A DNA stretch of 64,000 nt from Hymenobacter metallicola (GTDB lineage: Bacteria > Bacteroidota > Bacteroidia > Cytophagales > Hymenobacteraceae): NCBI RefSeq assembly GCF_004745645.1, contig NZ_SRMB01000009.1:20691-84690 (forward strand), written 5' to 3'. Shown here piece by piece: positions 9,439-18,904 of this stretch (position 1 is the stretch's first letter; every line of letters starts with the position of its first letter). The position numbers and the translations under genes were made by a program. The notes under the pieces were generated by a model. That model was given only the letters and a program-made list of their open reading frames with translations. It was not told the DNA's origin and searched no databases.

Positions 9439-10479
9439 CTAGGTGCCTGACTGGCCCTGGCAGCCGTTGCTGTGAAGGAGAATGGTAGCGTCGGAAAGCG
9501 TGTAGTAGGCGCCCAGGGACTTGCATAGCAAGCCCAGCTTCTCAAACAGAGGCTCGTCGTAGAAGGTAATGCTGACGGTGCAGTCAGCCAGTTTGGCCGT
9601 ATCGTACTTGATTTCAACCCCGTACGCTTTTTCCAGGGCCCCCAGCACGTCGGCCACGGGCCGCGCTTCAAACTCCAGGGGCTGGGGCGCCAGCACCACC
9701 GGCCGGTCTACCAGCTCCTTTTTCAGGCGCTGGTGGGCCGCTGAGTACACCACCTGCTGGTTGGGCAGCAGCACGACTCCCCGGGCGGCCGGGCGCGCGG
9801 GAGAAGCATCCAGCTGCGCGCCCTGCCGGGCCTGAACGGCCACCTTGCCTTCCCGCACCGCTACCGAAGCGTCTTTATCAGCTGCGTAGGCTTTCACCCG
9901 GAAGCTGGTGCCGAGCACAGTGGTAACCACTTGTTTGGTGAACACCAAAAAAGGTCGCTGAGGGTTTTTACTGACCTGAAAGAAGGCCTCGCCTTCCAGG
10001 TGCACTTCCCGTCGGGGGCCCGTCAGGGCCGTGCGGTAGCGCAGGCTGCTGCCCGGGTGCAAGCTGATCCGGCTGCTGTCGGGCAGGCGGAAATTCAGTA
10101 TCTGCCGGGTTGAGTTAGTGCGCAGCTGCCACGTAGTGGCGGCGGCAACCTGGTTGGGTGGGACAGGCGCCCGCAAACGGCTGGTGGCCAGCACGAGCAA
10201 GCCCAGGCTGACGGCTAGCAGGGCCAGGACTGCGGCCCAGCGCCAGGGCGTCGAGGGCCACATGGCCACTACCCGGGCCGCCGGCTCGGTTGGGTGGCGG
10301 TGTTGCATCAGCCGCGCCCAGATGGCCTGCTCTACTTCGGCCGGCTTGTGGGCGGGCAGGATCTGTCCGTCCGCTTCTTCGAGCCGGTCGTACCAGTGCT
10401 CGACCAACGCCTGTTCCTCAGGCGTGCACTGACCGGCAAGGTAACGGTGCAGCAGATTGTGAAATTCGGGTTCCGTCAC
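9439..10479 (-). CDS. FecR-family anti-sigma factor
   Basis: This 346-residue single-pass inner-membrane protein has a cytoplasmic N-terminal segment (about 1-85, beginning FHNLLHRYLAGQCTPEEQ) that holds the sigma factor. One membrane helix follows (about 92-112, AAVLALLAVSLGLLVL), then the periplasmic FecR domain (about 125-225) and a C-terminal DUF4974/STN-like domain (about 270-340, starting LEFEARPVADVLGALEKA). It passes the substrate-loaded SusC signal to the ECF sigma factor encoded upstream. The 145 bp before susC show no clear promoter by eye. An AAA-free, compact gene of normal length; the call is firm. Confidence 0.93.
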   Translation of the reverse strand: MTEPEFHNLLHRYLAGQCTPEEQALVEHWYDRLEEADGQILPAHKPAEVEQAIWARLMQHRHPTEPAARVVAMWPSTPWRWAAVLALLAVSLGLLVLATSRLRAPVPPNQVAAATTWQLRTNSTRQILNFRLPDSSRISLHPGSSLRYRTALTGPRREVHLEGEAFFQVSKNPQRPFLVFTKQVVTTVLGTSFRVKAYAADKDASVAVREGKVAVQARQGAQLDASPARPAARGVVLLPNQQVVYSAAHQRLKKELVDRPVVLAPQPLEFEARPVADVLGALEKAYGVEIKYDTAKLADCTVSITFYDEPLFEKLGLLCKSLGAYYTLSDATILLHSNGCQGQSGT

Positions 10480-10619
10480 GGGGCGCAGGGGTTGGCAGGG
10501 TGCTGACTAGGAAGTCACCCAAGTCGCCGATTACCCTCACGTCAACCGCATTTATTTTTTACCCCGTATTCTAAATCAACCAGTGGATAATGGTAATTTA
10601 CTTACTGTCAGAATGTTAC

Positions 10620-11219
10620 CTATTTGATAAAAAATAGCAGGGGCCAGATCAGCATCAGAAACTGGCGCAGGTAGAGTCGCATGAGCTTGAGCGATTTCCG
10701 TAAATGGTACTCTACCGTTTTCTCCGACAAGTTCACGCGCACCGAGATTTCGGGAATAGTATACTGCTCCAGGCGGCTCAGGCGAAACACTTCCTGGGCT
10801 TTCTCGGACAGGTGCTGCATGCCCGCAGTCAGGGCCTCGTTCAGGTCAATGAATGCCACGGCTGCTTCCGTGCCGTTGTCGGCCTCGCTCAGGTGCAGGC
10901 GGCAGAACAGCTCGTAGCTCGTCCGCACCTTCTCGGATTTGATGTAGTTGATGACGCGGTAGCGAAGGGCCGAAAATAGATAAGGGCCGGCTTGCTCAAT
11001 CTGGGTGGTAGTGCGTTTGCTCCACAGCGCTTCGAACAGATCCTGCACCAGCTCCTCGGCAACCTGCCGGTTCTTCAGCTTCCCGTACGCAAGGTTGAAA
11101 AGCGGATAGCTATAGCGTGTATACAGTTCGGCAAAGGCTGCTTCATCCCCGGCCTGCATTGCCGCGAGTACGGCAGAATCCGGCATACCAGCATAAGAAG
11201 ATAGAGCAGCGGACTTCAC
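10620..11219 (-). CDS. ECF-type RNA polymerase sigma factor
   Basis: The 199-residue ECF sigma factor has region 2 at about 20-90 (AFAELYTRYSYPLFNLAYG and a DLF motif in VQDLFEALW) and region 4 at about 125-180, with the helix-turn-helix YTIPEISVRVNLSEKTVEYHLRKSLK. The hydrophobic C-terminal tail (LMLIWPLLFFIK) is unusual for a soluble sigma factor. It might be a small membrane-contact tail or simply a divergent end. It is the first gene of the sigma/FecR/SusC/SusD series, with 140 bp to fecR, and should direct transcription of the susC operon when FecR releases it. Confidence 0.93.
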   Translation of the reverse strand: MKSAALSSYAGMPDSAVLAAMQAGDEAAFAELYTRYSYPLFNLAYGKLKNRQVAEELVQDLFEALWSKRTTTQIEQAGPYLFSALRYRVINYIKSEKVRTSYELFCRLHLSEADNGTEAAVAFIDLNEALTAGMQHLSEKAQEVFRLSRLEQYTIPEISVRVNLSEKTVEYHLRKSLKLMRLYLRQFLMLIWPLLFFIK

Positions 11220-12169
11220 ACCTTAAAAATTAAGCAACACTACAAGTAGTAACGAATATACAGTTGAATGTCAAATAAGTCCACTCCGAGGCGTCGGCGT
11301 TTGCCTGGGTTGTGCTAGCCGGTCCGGTGCAACGACCCGCCGCACGCTGCTGCAGGACATGGAGCCCATCCGTATGGTTTACAACAAGAACCGCTACCGG
11401 GGACGGAAGTTCACGAAGGCCTCGGTACGGGAAGGGAAGTGCCCTAAGGGGGCGGGTAGCGGCCTGGCCTACTTCAGAGACCTGACCAGGCCCGGGGGCA
11501 CGGTTGGCAGCACGGAGCTCCTGCAGCTGCGCTCGTGTTTACCCTTAGAAATATAGCAATGCTCCGCGTAATTCTATTCCTCGCTGCTAAGGCAAGGGCT
11601 TTACGGGCGTAGCATTTCCCGTTGGCGCATGGGCTTGGCCCCAATCGTGGTAAAAAGCGCGGAAGGTGCAACAGGCTCCGTTTGGCGACGCTTGACCCCG
11701 CCGTTGTTTCAGGCAGTACGACCAAGCAAAAAGCCCTTGGCATGCCCGTGCGCCAGGCTACCCACCCAGAGCATGTAACCGCTGACGGCGTCGGGGTTCT
11801 TCTCATAACGAGGCGAAAATTTCGCTAATGGAAGTGCCTGGACCCGGCACACCTTGTGCGCATCCATCTAGTCGTACACCTAGCCGGGCCGCAGCCGGTA
11901 CGGAAGGTGAACAACGGCTTGGACGTCGGCGCGCGCAGGTATGGCCAGAAAGTGTTTCACCTGCTTCGCCGCCAGAGTGGCTATACGACCGAGGCGGGCA
12001 TGAGACTGCACCTGGTCAGCTGTATCGAGGTTGATAGTCCGAAAAACCAAGGCGCCACGTTCCGTGTCGAGTTGAGTCAAAGCTCAGGGGAAGTAGGACG
12101 AGCTATACAGTTCTACTCCAGGTAAGAAGATGTATAGCCCATCGATAGATTTTAAGCGTTGTATGAATA
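11220..12169. other. gene-poor stretch between PUL and defence island
   Basis: About 950 bp hold no convincing intact gene. Short reading frames exist on both strands but lack a coherent protein pattern, apart from the kinase-like remnant at 11856-12125. A minus-strand stretch near 11700-11830 reads FSPRYEKNPDAVSGYMLWV. That is faintly like the end of a DDE transposase, but it is broken by a stop codon. The region looks like decayed DNA at an insertion boundary. Confidence 0.5.
11856..12125 (+). pseudogene. decayed histidine-kinase C-terminal fragment
   Basis: The frame contains YGQKVFHLLRRQSGYTTEAGMR followed by LHLVSCIEVDSPKNQG and ATFRVEL (positions about 11940-12100). This resembles the end of a sensor kinase HATPase domain: the F box (VFxLFRR), the G2 box (TGMGLHLV) and the closing strand GGxIxVxSxxNQGxTFRVEL. 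The glycine-rich stretch before VDS is missing and the G2 glycines are damaged. No DHp or N box precedes it. It is read as a remnant cut off by deletion or insertion. Evidence is by eye only. Confidence 0.45.
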
Positions 12170-12202
12170 TTAGTACCGATAATACTGACTTATCGGTACT
12201 AA
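12170..12202. repeat. palindromic site IR1, putative left att site of the island
   Basis: A perfect 13 bp inverted repeat (TTAGTACCGATAA and TTATCGGTACTAA) surrounds a 7 bp centre TACTGAC. The inner seven bases of each arm (CCGATAA, TTATCGG) and the 7 bp spacing are identical to those at 36294-36328, next to the tyrosine recombinase gene. It is therefore read as the left recombination site of an element of about 24 kb. Confidence 0.6.
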
Positions 12203-12291
12203 GTCCTCTAACTGTTACGAGTAGAGCTGCTACACCTAGCCTCTTTGGCTGGCTTATTCGAGGTGGTGGAAGTACAAAATTTGTCTTTAGG

Positions 12292-15200
12292 CTAAAACAA
12301 CGATTTTAAAATGCCAGTAATTTCATGCGAATCAATGCCGCCAGCCGGGTCATCCTTGGTGATAATAAGCGTGCCGTTTGGCCCGCCCCCTTCAGTGTTG
12401 GGCAATATGCCATGCTCAGCATACCAAACTAGCTTGGCTTCCCAGCGACGCCGGTAGGCCGGATCATGCAACATCCCGCAGTGTTCCCAATAATAGGTTT
12501 GGCCGGTATCGTCATCCTCGATTGTAAAGTCTGGATACTTAATAATACCATCTAATTCCAATGGACTTTCGTAGTGGTAAGCTAGTCCATGGGTATGCAA
12601 CAAATTGGCAATAATTACCTCCGACTTCGAACGAACGGCATCACCCCGGCTGGTGCGGTGTATCAATCGGTCCTCCAAAAACCGTTGGCCTACCTCTACA
12701 GGTCGTGGTGGACCGAAAAGGTTAGTAAGGCGTGCTGCCGTTGCGGAGAAGCCCTCTCCGCTCATTCGATGCAAATCTGTTGCCGAGCCCTCGTGCAACA
12801 CCAAAACCTGCTTTTTCTGCCGGGTAAGAGCGGTATAAAGCAATTCCCTCGAAAGCATGAGGGGCGACTTGGGCAGCACAAGTATCACGGTATCAAACTC
12901 GCTGCCTTGAGCCTTGTGTATCGTCAGAGCATATGCTAACTCCAGCCCAGAGTCTTTCTCATCACTAAAATCAGACTCATAATACTTGACTGATAACCCA
13001 GGTTGAGTTGCAAACTCAATTTCCAGGTTCTCCGGCTTGAAAGAACGAAACCGTGTTTTCCGATGGCCTACCACCATTCCGATTTCTCCATTCGCTAGAT
13101 AGCCCCGCATGCCTTCCTCATTCGGATAAAGGCGTCCGGCTGGCACAGACCAGTTACGGTTGTTAATAACCTTTGACCCGTAGATTATTTGCTGTTCACC
13201 TCGAGGTGGTGGAATGCTCCGATAGCCCTCTGACCTACGGGCTTGCTCTATTTGCAGGCCCTTATACCGTAGTTGAATGTGGTGATTTAACACATTGACC
13301 CCCCATGGTTGCTGGCGAACAGGACTCAGAATTTGCCAGCTTTCCGCTGCTCTACCGGAGCCTTGTCTTTTTCCATATTCCAGGTTGAACCAAGCTGAGC
13401 CTCTATCATCGAGTACTCCTCCAAGGCTAAGCGCGAAAGATTGCCATTCTTCCAGGTCAGGATCAAAACCAAGCGCGCTTGCTAAGACACCGGGCAGAGC
13501 AGCTGTCAATTCTTCAGGTGAGTCCCACCTTACAAAACGGATAGTATCGCTGCTACGCTGGCCTGTAAGTATTTCAAATACCTGGTCCTCCCCTGGGCCC
13601 CTAGACCCACCACCAAACCAATTGGCTAATTGTAAGTCGTCACGCTCGCCGGCTCCCTGGCGTCGGGGTATTGTAAGTGCTGCGTAGCTGGGTCCTACCT
13701 GTGGAAACTTGCTTTCGACCGCTTCAGGTGTGAGGAATGAAATAATGTCAGCGAAAGGACGGCCAGCACCAATAGGCGGCAGCTGACGAGGGTCGCCCAC
13801 CAGAATAAGGCGCTGAACCCCACCAAGCGCGTCGAAAAGGGCTCCTAGCATTTCCTCCGTCAGCATCGAACACTCATCCACAATTACTGTGCGTGCTTTC
13901 AGCTCCCCTACGACGCCGGTAATGCAATAGCGCTGGGTGTTTCCGTCGTAGCGTTTAGGGGTGGTGCGGGAAAGGAATTGGGCCAATGTGGCTGCTTCCA
14001 TTTGCTGAATGCCTGCAGCACGCGCAACTGCTTCCATGCGTACACGTGCTTTGCCGGTTGGCGCCAGCAGCAGAATGCGCCCTGTGGCCACTTCAGGATG
14101 GCTACAAAGCACCGACAACAGCGTGGTCTTGCCAGTACCAGCCGGGCCAATCAGCACGCTAAGCCTTGCAGCCGCCAATTCGGTCAGGGCACTTGTCTTT
14201 TCTTCACGGGCAAGCCTCTCTTTCTCCTGCTCGTCAGCATTGCCCATCAGAGGCCCCAGCACTTTGTCCAACTCGCCCCGCCAATCAGCCTTGACAATGT
14301 GCCTCTTCGTGCCTGCACTGGTACGCTTCTGTACGGTGCGCCGGATCAGCTCACCAATTTTTGCAAAGCGGTCAAGCTGGTAAGCCATAGTGCCGTCAGC
14401 CATGCTCACTGTATGCACGACATCACCAAAGTTCTCTGCTTCAGCCACAGCTAGCAGGTCTCCCGATACAGGTGTGCGGCGCTCATCCGGGTCATCGGTC
14501 CGCTCACGTAAGGCACGCACAATGGTAGCTTTGGCTTGGAGTGTATGGCCTTGTACTGCTGCACTCTCTAGCTCCCGAACTACAAGTGCCCGCATCCGCC
14601 GGGCGTCTACTGTCGTTGTTACCGCAGTTGCGCCGGGCAATTGAAACTTGTCTCGCACAAACCGGGCAGGTAGTACGCCTCTGTCCACTGTGCCAATACC
14701 TACAGCCCAAGGTGTAAGTCGGGTGTTTTCATACACTAAGTAGGGATTGGCCAGAAAGTCCGCGTCCGTGCCGAGAATTCCCTTGTCGTCGCGGATTTCT
14801 GGATTAGCTAGAATATCCGCCTGGTCAGTTGATAGGTCCATGCGGCTGAGCAAATCCAGAAATTGGCGCCGCTCAGGGGATTTGTGCTTCCAACTCTTCC
14901 GAATTGTATCATCCAGATTAGACGCTAGCGAAGCGGGCAGATGACGACTGGGCTCCGCAAGAGTTTCTTCCCACAGTGTCCAAGGATTACCTTCCTCACC
15001 AGCCTTTTCCTGCAACAGTAAGCCGATGAAATTGCCCATTTCCAGTCCGGTAGCAGCCAGTACGGCTCCTAGGCCTGGAAAAGCTCCGCGCAAGCGCCAG
15101 AGTCTTCCTAGCTGTGCATCTATCCAGGTATCCTGCCGTTTTTTGTCGTAGCCGAACAACTCTTCAGCTCGCTCCAGCGCATTACGGCACGCCAGTAGAG

Positions 15201-16089
15201 CGCTAATAGCTGCATCCGGACCGAGGTGTTCGGTGGCGTACGAAAACTCTGTAAACCGGTCTTCTGGTGCGAAAGCTACTGCTTCAGCCGGGTCAAATTT
15301 TATCCCTCCTTCTGACTTGGCCAAAGCTTCGTGATAAGGCAGAATAAACCCATCAGCGAAGTCTGGTCGAATCGAGTGCTTAACCATTCGCTCCCAGAGC
15401 AAGCTTCGAATGGGCGCTTTGGTTGCCGGGCGGTCATACTGGTACTCGGTAAGATCACCTACTTCCCATACCCGGCCAACTCCAACGATGACTCGACGTC
15501 CGGTATCTTCCACCAGCGGCACTTGCTTGGCGTAAAAGAATACCAGTGACTCCTGAGGCCGGATGTGGTTCCAGAAGCAGTCTAGAAGCACGCGGTGGTT
15601 GCGGTGGTCCTGCAGCCAATTGGTTTCAAAGTCTAGCTGCGGCTCGTAGCTGCGGTCAATATCTTCAAGCGGAAATTCTTCTATGAGTCCGCTAGCATTT
15701 TTCCCTTCGTCGTTAAAGACAAACGACTTCATCAGCCACCGAAAAGGAAGTCCAGCCGCTGCGTAGGCTGGATAACGTAGAATTGTAGGACGGAAGTGAG
15801 CGTGGGTATCCGAGTTGGGCCTGGCGTAGGGGTGGGCATGCTGCCGCTCGAGGGCAAATGGAGCCATAAAGGTGGCTCGTTCCTTAACGCACGGCGGAAA
15901 CTGTTCCGAATCCAGGTTCTGCAGCGACTCGCCGGCCAGACATTCTTCGGCCTTGTCATCCTTGCTGGCTGCTATATTCTTCAGCTTCAAACAGGCCGTA
16001 TTCAGAGTAGGGCAGGCGCATACTGTGCCATTCCAACCGGCATCATGCCAAGGCACCCGAATAGAAATGTGGCGTAGAGGATACTGCAT
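12292..16089 (-). CDS. RecD-like helicase with C-terminal PD-(D/E)XK-like nuclease domain
   Basis: The protein is 1265 residues from ATG 16089; an in-frame ATG at 16113 would add eight residues. The N-terminal half (beginning MQYPLRHISIRVPWHDAGWN) belongs to a long conserved region of unknown function that I cannot name. A superfamily 1B helicase follows: Walker A GPAGTGKTT at about 645-653, Walker B IVDECSM, GDPRQLPP, and the late motifs ALTIHKAQGSEFD and LLYTALTRQ. The last 130 residues (SEVIIANLL, KYPDFTIED, YYWEHCGM, then a conserved Lys in WEAKLVWY) look like a PD-(D/E)XK nuclease. It is the last gene of the minus-strand defence series, 48 bp after the DnaQ-Pif1 gene, so the two probably work together on foreign DNA (inference). 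Confidence 0.8.
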   Translation of the reverse strand: MQYPLRHISIRVPWHDAGWNGTVCACPTLNTACLKLKNIAASKDDKAEECLAGESLQNLDSEQFPPCVKERATFMAPFALERQHAHPYARPNSDTHAHFRPTILRYPAYAAAGLPFRWLMKSFVFNDEGKNASGLIEEFPLEDIDRSYEPQLDFETNWLQDHRNHRVLLDCFWNHIRPQESLVFFYAKQVPLVEDTGRRVIVGVGRVWEVGDLTEYQYDRPATKAPIRSLLWERMVKHSIRPDFADGFILPYHEALAKSEGGIKFDPAEAVAFAPEDRFTEFSYATEHLGPDAAISALLACRNALERAEELFGYDKKRQDTWIDAQLGRLWRLRGAFPGLGAVLAATGLEMGNFIGLLLQEKAGEEGNPWTLWEETLAEPSRHLPASLASNLDDTIRKSWKHKSPERRQFLDLLSRMDLSTDQADILANPEIRDDKGILGTDADFLANPYLVYENTRLTPWAVGIGTVDRGVLPARFVRDKFQLPGATAVTTTVDARRMRALVVRELESAAVQGHTLQAKATIVRALRERTDDPDERRTPVSGDLLAVAEAENFGDVVHTVSMADGTMAYQLDRFAKIGELIRRTVQKRTSAGTKRHIVKADWRGELDKVLGPLMGNADEQEKERLAREEKTSALTELAAARLSVLIGPAGTGKTTLLSVLCSHPEVATGRILLLAPTGKARVRMEAVARAAGIQQMEAATLAQFLSRTTPKRYDGNTQRYCITGVVGELKARTVIVDECSMLTEEMLGALFDALGGVQRLILVGDPRQLPPIGAGRPFADIISFLTPEAVESKFPQVGPSYAALTIPRRQGAGERDDLQLANWFGGGSRGPGEDQVFEILTGQRSSDTIRFVRWDSPEELTAALPGVLASALGFDPDLEEWQSFALSLGGVLDDRGSAWFNLEYGKRQGSGRAAESWQILSPVRQQPWGVNVLNHHIQLRYKGLQIEQARRSEGYRSIPPPRGEQQIIYGSKVINNRNWSVPAGRLYPNEEGMRGYLANGEIGMVVGHRKTRFRSFKPENLEIEFATQPGLSVKYYESDFSDEKDSGLELAYALTIHKAQGSEFDTVILVLPKSPLMLSRELLYTALTRQKKQVLVLHEGSATDLHRMSGEGFSATAARLTNLFGPPRPVEVGQRFLEDRLIHRTSRGDAVRSKSEVIIANLLHTHGLAYHYESPLELDGIIKYPDFTIEDDDTGQTYYWEHCGMLHDPAYRRRWEAKLVWYAEHGILPNTEGGGPNGTLIITKDDPAGGIDSHEITGILKSLF

Positions 16090-16137
16090 AGAGGTTGATT
16101 TTCCGTTTTTCAATGTGTTCAGGTCAGGCGAATATTA

Positions 16138-18855
16138 TCAGAACTTGTCCTGTATTTTTATCCACCAGGGCCTGTTAGCCCGCTTTTCCTCTTCAAGGTC
16201 TTTTCCTAGCTGGGTTTTGGCCAATTCCGCATCAGATAGCAGTTTCCTTAGCAGTTCGATTTGACGACCAGCCTGTAAATTCTCTTGCTCCAATCGATGA
16301 ATTTCTTCGTTGGCTTCCGCTTGTGTATCACTGGCACAATCCTCTACTAATGATAGCAGCTCCACATACTCAAGTTCTGTTTGCTGAAGCTGTTCAACAT
16401 GTTCCTGTTTTGTATATAGACGTAATTCTTCCAACCAAGAACTTTTCTTCTGTTCCTTCTTCAATTCACGCTGAGCCTGCTCAAGTTGTGCTTGCAGTTG
16501 CTGGCGTTCCTGCTCCCATTGCCGTTCCTTTTGCTTCGAGTCGGCGGCTAATGACTTGAGCTGACGTTTCTGCAGCTCGCTTTGGGTCCGGGCATTGTCC
16601 AGATCAAGTTGCAGTGCTGCTAAAGCCTCCTGTTCCTGGGCTGCTTTCACTACTTGCAGTGCCGCCGCCACCTGGGTTTCCGCTAGCAAGGCTTCATGCG
16701 CCGGCTTCAACTTGGCTAGTTCCTGTTTGGCTCGCACATAGCCTTGCAGCTTATGGCGCAACAAGCGGCTGAACAGCGGCTGTATCGCGTCATTCCGCAA
16801 ACTCAACGCTTCACAAAAAGTGGCTACCGCTCCGGGCAGGTCGCCCCGGTTCAACAGCATTATACTCTGCTGATATAGCTTAGTAGGCCGCGCCTCTTCC
16901 AGAGCAGTAGCTATTTGCTGTTCATCATTGGCACTACGGTGCAGCGCTACCACCTCCTGGCTCACCCGCACGTCACGCGGTGCTACGGTCGTGCGTAGCT
17001 GCAGCCCTTCAAAGGAACGGCACCGGCTCAGGGCCACATACAGTTGGCCCGAATCGAAGAATCCGCCGGGCGCATTAATTTCTACCGCGTCAAAGGTCAA
17101 CCCCTGGCTTTTGTGAACCGTCAGGGCCCAGGCCAGTTTCAGCGGGCGTTGCGTGAACGTGCCGATAACCTTGCTTTCGATACGTCCCGTAGCTTCATCA
17201 TAGCCATAGGCACATTTATCCCAGGTTACGGCTTCCACGGTGTAAGTAGCTCCCTGCTCGGTTTCCACCTCCACGATGCTTTTCTCCAGCTTCACTATCC
17301 GCCCGATAGTGCCGTTTACCCAGCGCGGTGCCTCACCTGAATCGTTCTTTACAAACATTACCTGCGCCCCGCACTTCAGGACCAGCTCCCGCGCCGTCGG
17401 GAAGTCACTCTCCGCAAAATCCCCTGTTACCACGGCGTTGAATTTTACCAGCGGAGAGGTCAGCTTTGCCAGTTCATTTGCGTTGTGGTCCTCCGCGTCC
17501 TTATTGCGGGTGCTCAGGGTAATACCGCGCCCTAGCGCTTTAGGCGCATCAGTAAGCCGGCCATTCAGCACACGCATATCCGCTGGACCGGCCTCATTGG
17601 TCCGAACCCGGTCCAGCAATCCAATAAAGTGAGGGTCTTGCTGACGATAGGCCTTGCGCAGCTCCACGGTAATCAGCGGAAACTGGTCAAACACCCGCGC
17701 CCCGAAGAAATAACGGGTAGTATAAAACCGCTCGTACAGCTGCCGGTCAGCCGGCACCAGCACCGGGGGCAGCTGATACGCGTCACCTACCAGCAGCACC
17801 TGTTTGCCGCCGAACGGCTCCCGCAGCCGCCGACTGTTCAGGCGTAACGACCGGTCCACGGCATCCAGAATATCGGCCCGCACCATCGACACTTCATCGA
17901 TGATAACCAGCTCGACGGCCTGCAGCAGATCATATTTTGCCTGGTTCAGGCATTCGCCGGTATAGCGCTGCGGCCCGAAATAAACTATCCGATGGTCGTT
18001 CGGCTGCATAATGCCAAACGGCAGCCCAAACATCTTGTGTATGGTCATGCCGCCCGCGTTCAGCGCCGCTACCCCCGTGGGGGCTACCACAATAGCCTTT
18101 TTGCGTGTGTGGGCCACGATATAGCGCAAAAACGTCGATTTACCCGTACCCGCCTTACCTGTCAGAAACACGCTCCGATTGGTATTTTCAATCAGATCCA
18201 GCGCCAGCTGAAATTCCCGGTTGTCTAGGTCCAGCGTCGGCAGCGTTGACTTGGCTCGAGGCGCTGCCTTTGGCAACGGCAGGTTGGGTGCCTGCAGGGA
18301 CACACCCCGCTGCAACAGCGCAAACAGGCACCGGGCACAAGCGGCTACATCGGCCCCCGCGCGGTGCGCCCCCTGCATTTCTTCCCCGAATAGGGCGGTG
18401 TGCAGCTCGTGGAGCTTAGGCGGCTTGCTGCGTTTGCCCGTTTCCAGGTTCGTGCCCATGCGCATCGTGCAAACCAGCTGCTTATCCGCCCCAAAAGCCG
18501 GACGCCCCAGCCTATGCAGCTCGGCGCCCACAATAGCCAGGTCATATTCCAGGTTGTGCGCAGCCACGTACCGGCACTCGCCGGCTGCTAGTACCAGCTG
18601 ATCCAGGGCCTCACTCAGCTCCACGCCTTGCGCCGTTGCCTGCTCCGTGGTGATACCATGTATGCTTACGGATTCCGCCGGAATGGCAAAGCCCTCCGGC
18701 CGCACCAGCAGTTGTCCGGTGCCGCGTTCCTGCCCGTTCTCATCATAAATACCCCAAGCCAGCTCTACTAGGCGGGGCCAGTTGCTGCTATCTGTCAGAG
18801 GAGCGCTAAAGCTGGCCGGCAGCCCGGTCGTTTCGGTATCGAAAACCAAGTACAT
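16138..18855 (-). CDS. DnaQ-like exonuclease fused to Pif1-like helicase with coiled-coil tail
   Basis: The 905-residue protein has three parts. Residues 1-185 form a DEDDh 3'-5' exonuclease, with Asp6 and Glu8 in FDTETTG, the Asp of AHNLEYD and HRAGAD near the end. Residues about 205-680 form a Pif1/RecD2-type helicase: Walker A GKAGTGKST, VVAPTGVAALNAGG, Walker B IIDEVSM, GDAYQLPP, and LTVHKSQGLTFD near the end. Residues about 690-890 are rich in Glu, Gln, Lys and Leu and predict a long coiled coil. Pif1 proteins with an N-terminal exonuclease are known in Bacteroidota, but here the gene sits between hsdR (49 bp) and a RecD-like helicase-nuclease, so a role in DNA defence is likely rather than housekeeping. 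Confidence 0.85.
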   Translation of the reverse strand: MYLVFDTETTGLPASFSAPLTDSSNWPRLVELAWGIYDENGQERGTGQLLVRPEGFAIPAESVSIHGITTEQATAQGVELSEALDQLVLAAGECRYVAAHNLEYDLAIVGAELHRLGRPAFGADKQLVCTMRMGTNLETGKRSKPPKLHELHTALFGEEMQGAHRAGADVAACARCLFALLQRGVSLQAPNLPLPKAAPRAKSTLPTLDLDNREFQLALDLIENTNRSVFLTGKAGTGKSTFLRYIVAHTRKKAIVVAPTGVAALNAGGMTIHKMFGLPFGIMQPNDHRIVYFGPQRYTGECLNQAKYDLLQAVELVIIDEVSMVRADILDAVDRSLRLNSRRLREPFGGKQVLLVGDAYQLPPVLVPADRQLYERFYTTRYFFGARVFDQFPLITVELRKAYRQQDPHFIGLLDRVRTNEAGPADMRVLNGRLTDAPKALGRGITLSTRNKDAEDHNANELAKLTSPLVKFNAVVTGDFAESDFPTARELVLKCGAQVMFVKNDSGEAPRWVNGTIGRIVKLEKSIVEVETEQGATYTVEAVTWDKCAYGYDEATGRIESKVIGTFTQRPLKLAWALTVHKSQGLTFDAVEINAPGGFFDSGQLYVALSRCRSFEGLQLRTTVAPRDVRVSQEVVALHRSANDEQQIATALEEARPTKLYQQSIMLLNRGDLPGAVATFCEALSLRNDAIQPLFSRLLRHKLQGYVRAKQELAKLKPAHEALLAETQVAAALQVVKAAQEQEALAALQLDLDNARTQSELQKRQLKSLAADSKQKERQWEQERQQLQAQLEQAQRELKKEQKKSSWLEELRLYTKQEHVEQLQQTELEYVELLSLVEDCASDTQAEANEEIHRLEQENLQAGRQIELLRKLLSDAELAKTQLGKDLEEEKRANRPWWIKIQDKF

Positions 18856-18904
18856 AAAACACGCTGATCAGAGAAGGACGAGTACAGATTGCTGACGATT
18901 TTGG

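Noticed and set aside
11474..11830. Transposase remnant on the minus strand (FSPRYEKNPDAVSGYMLWV)
   Set aside because: The likeness to DDE transposase ends is weak, a stop codon follows and no terminal inverted repeats were found.
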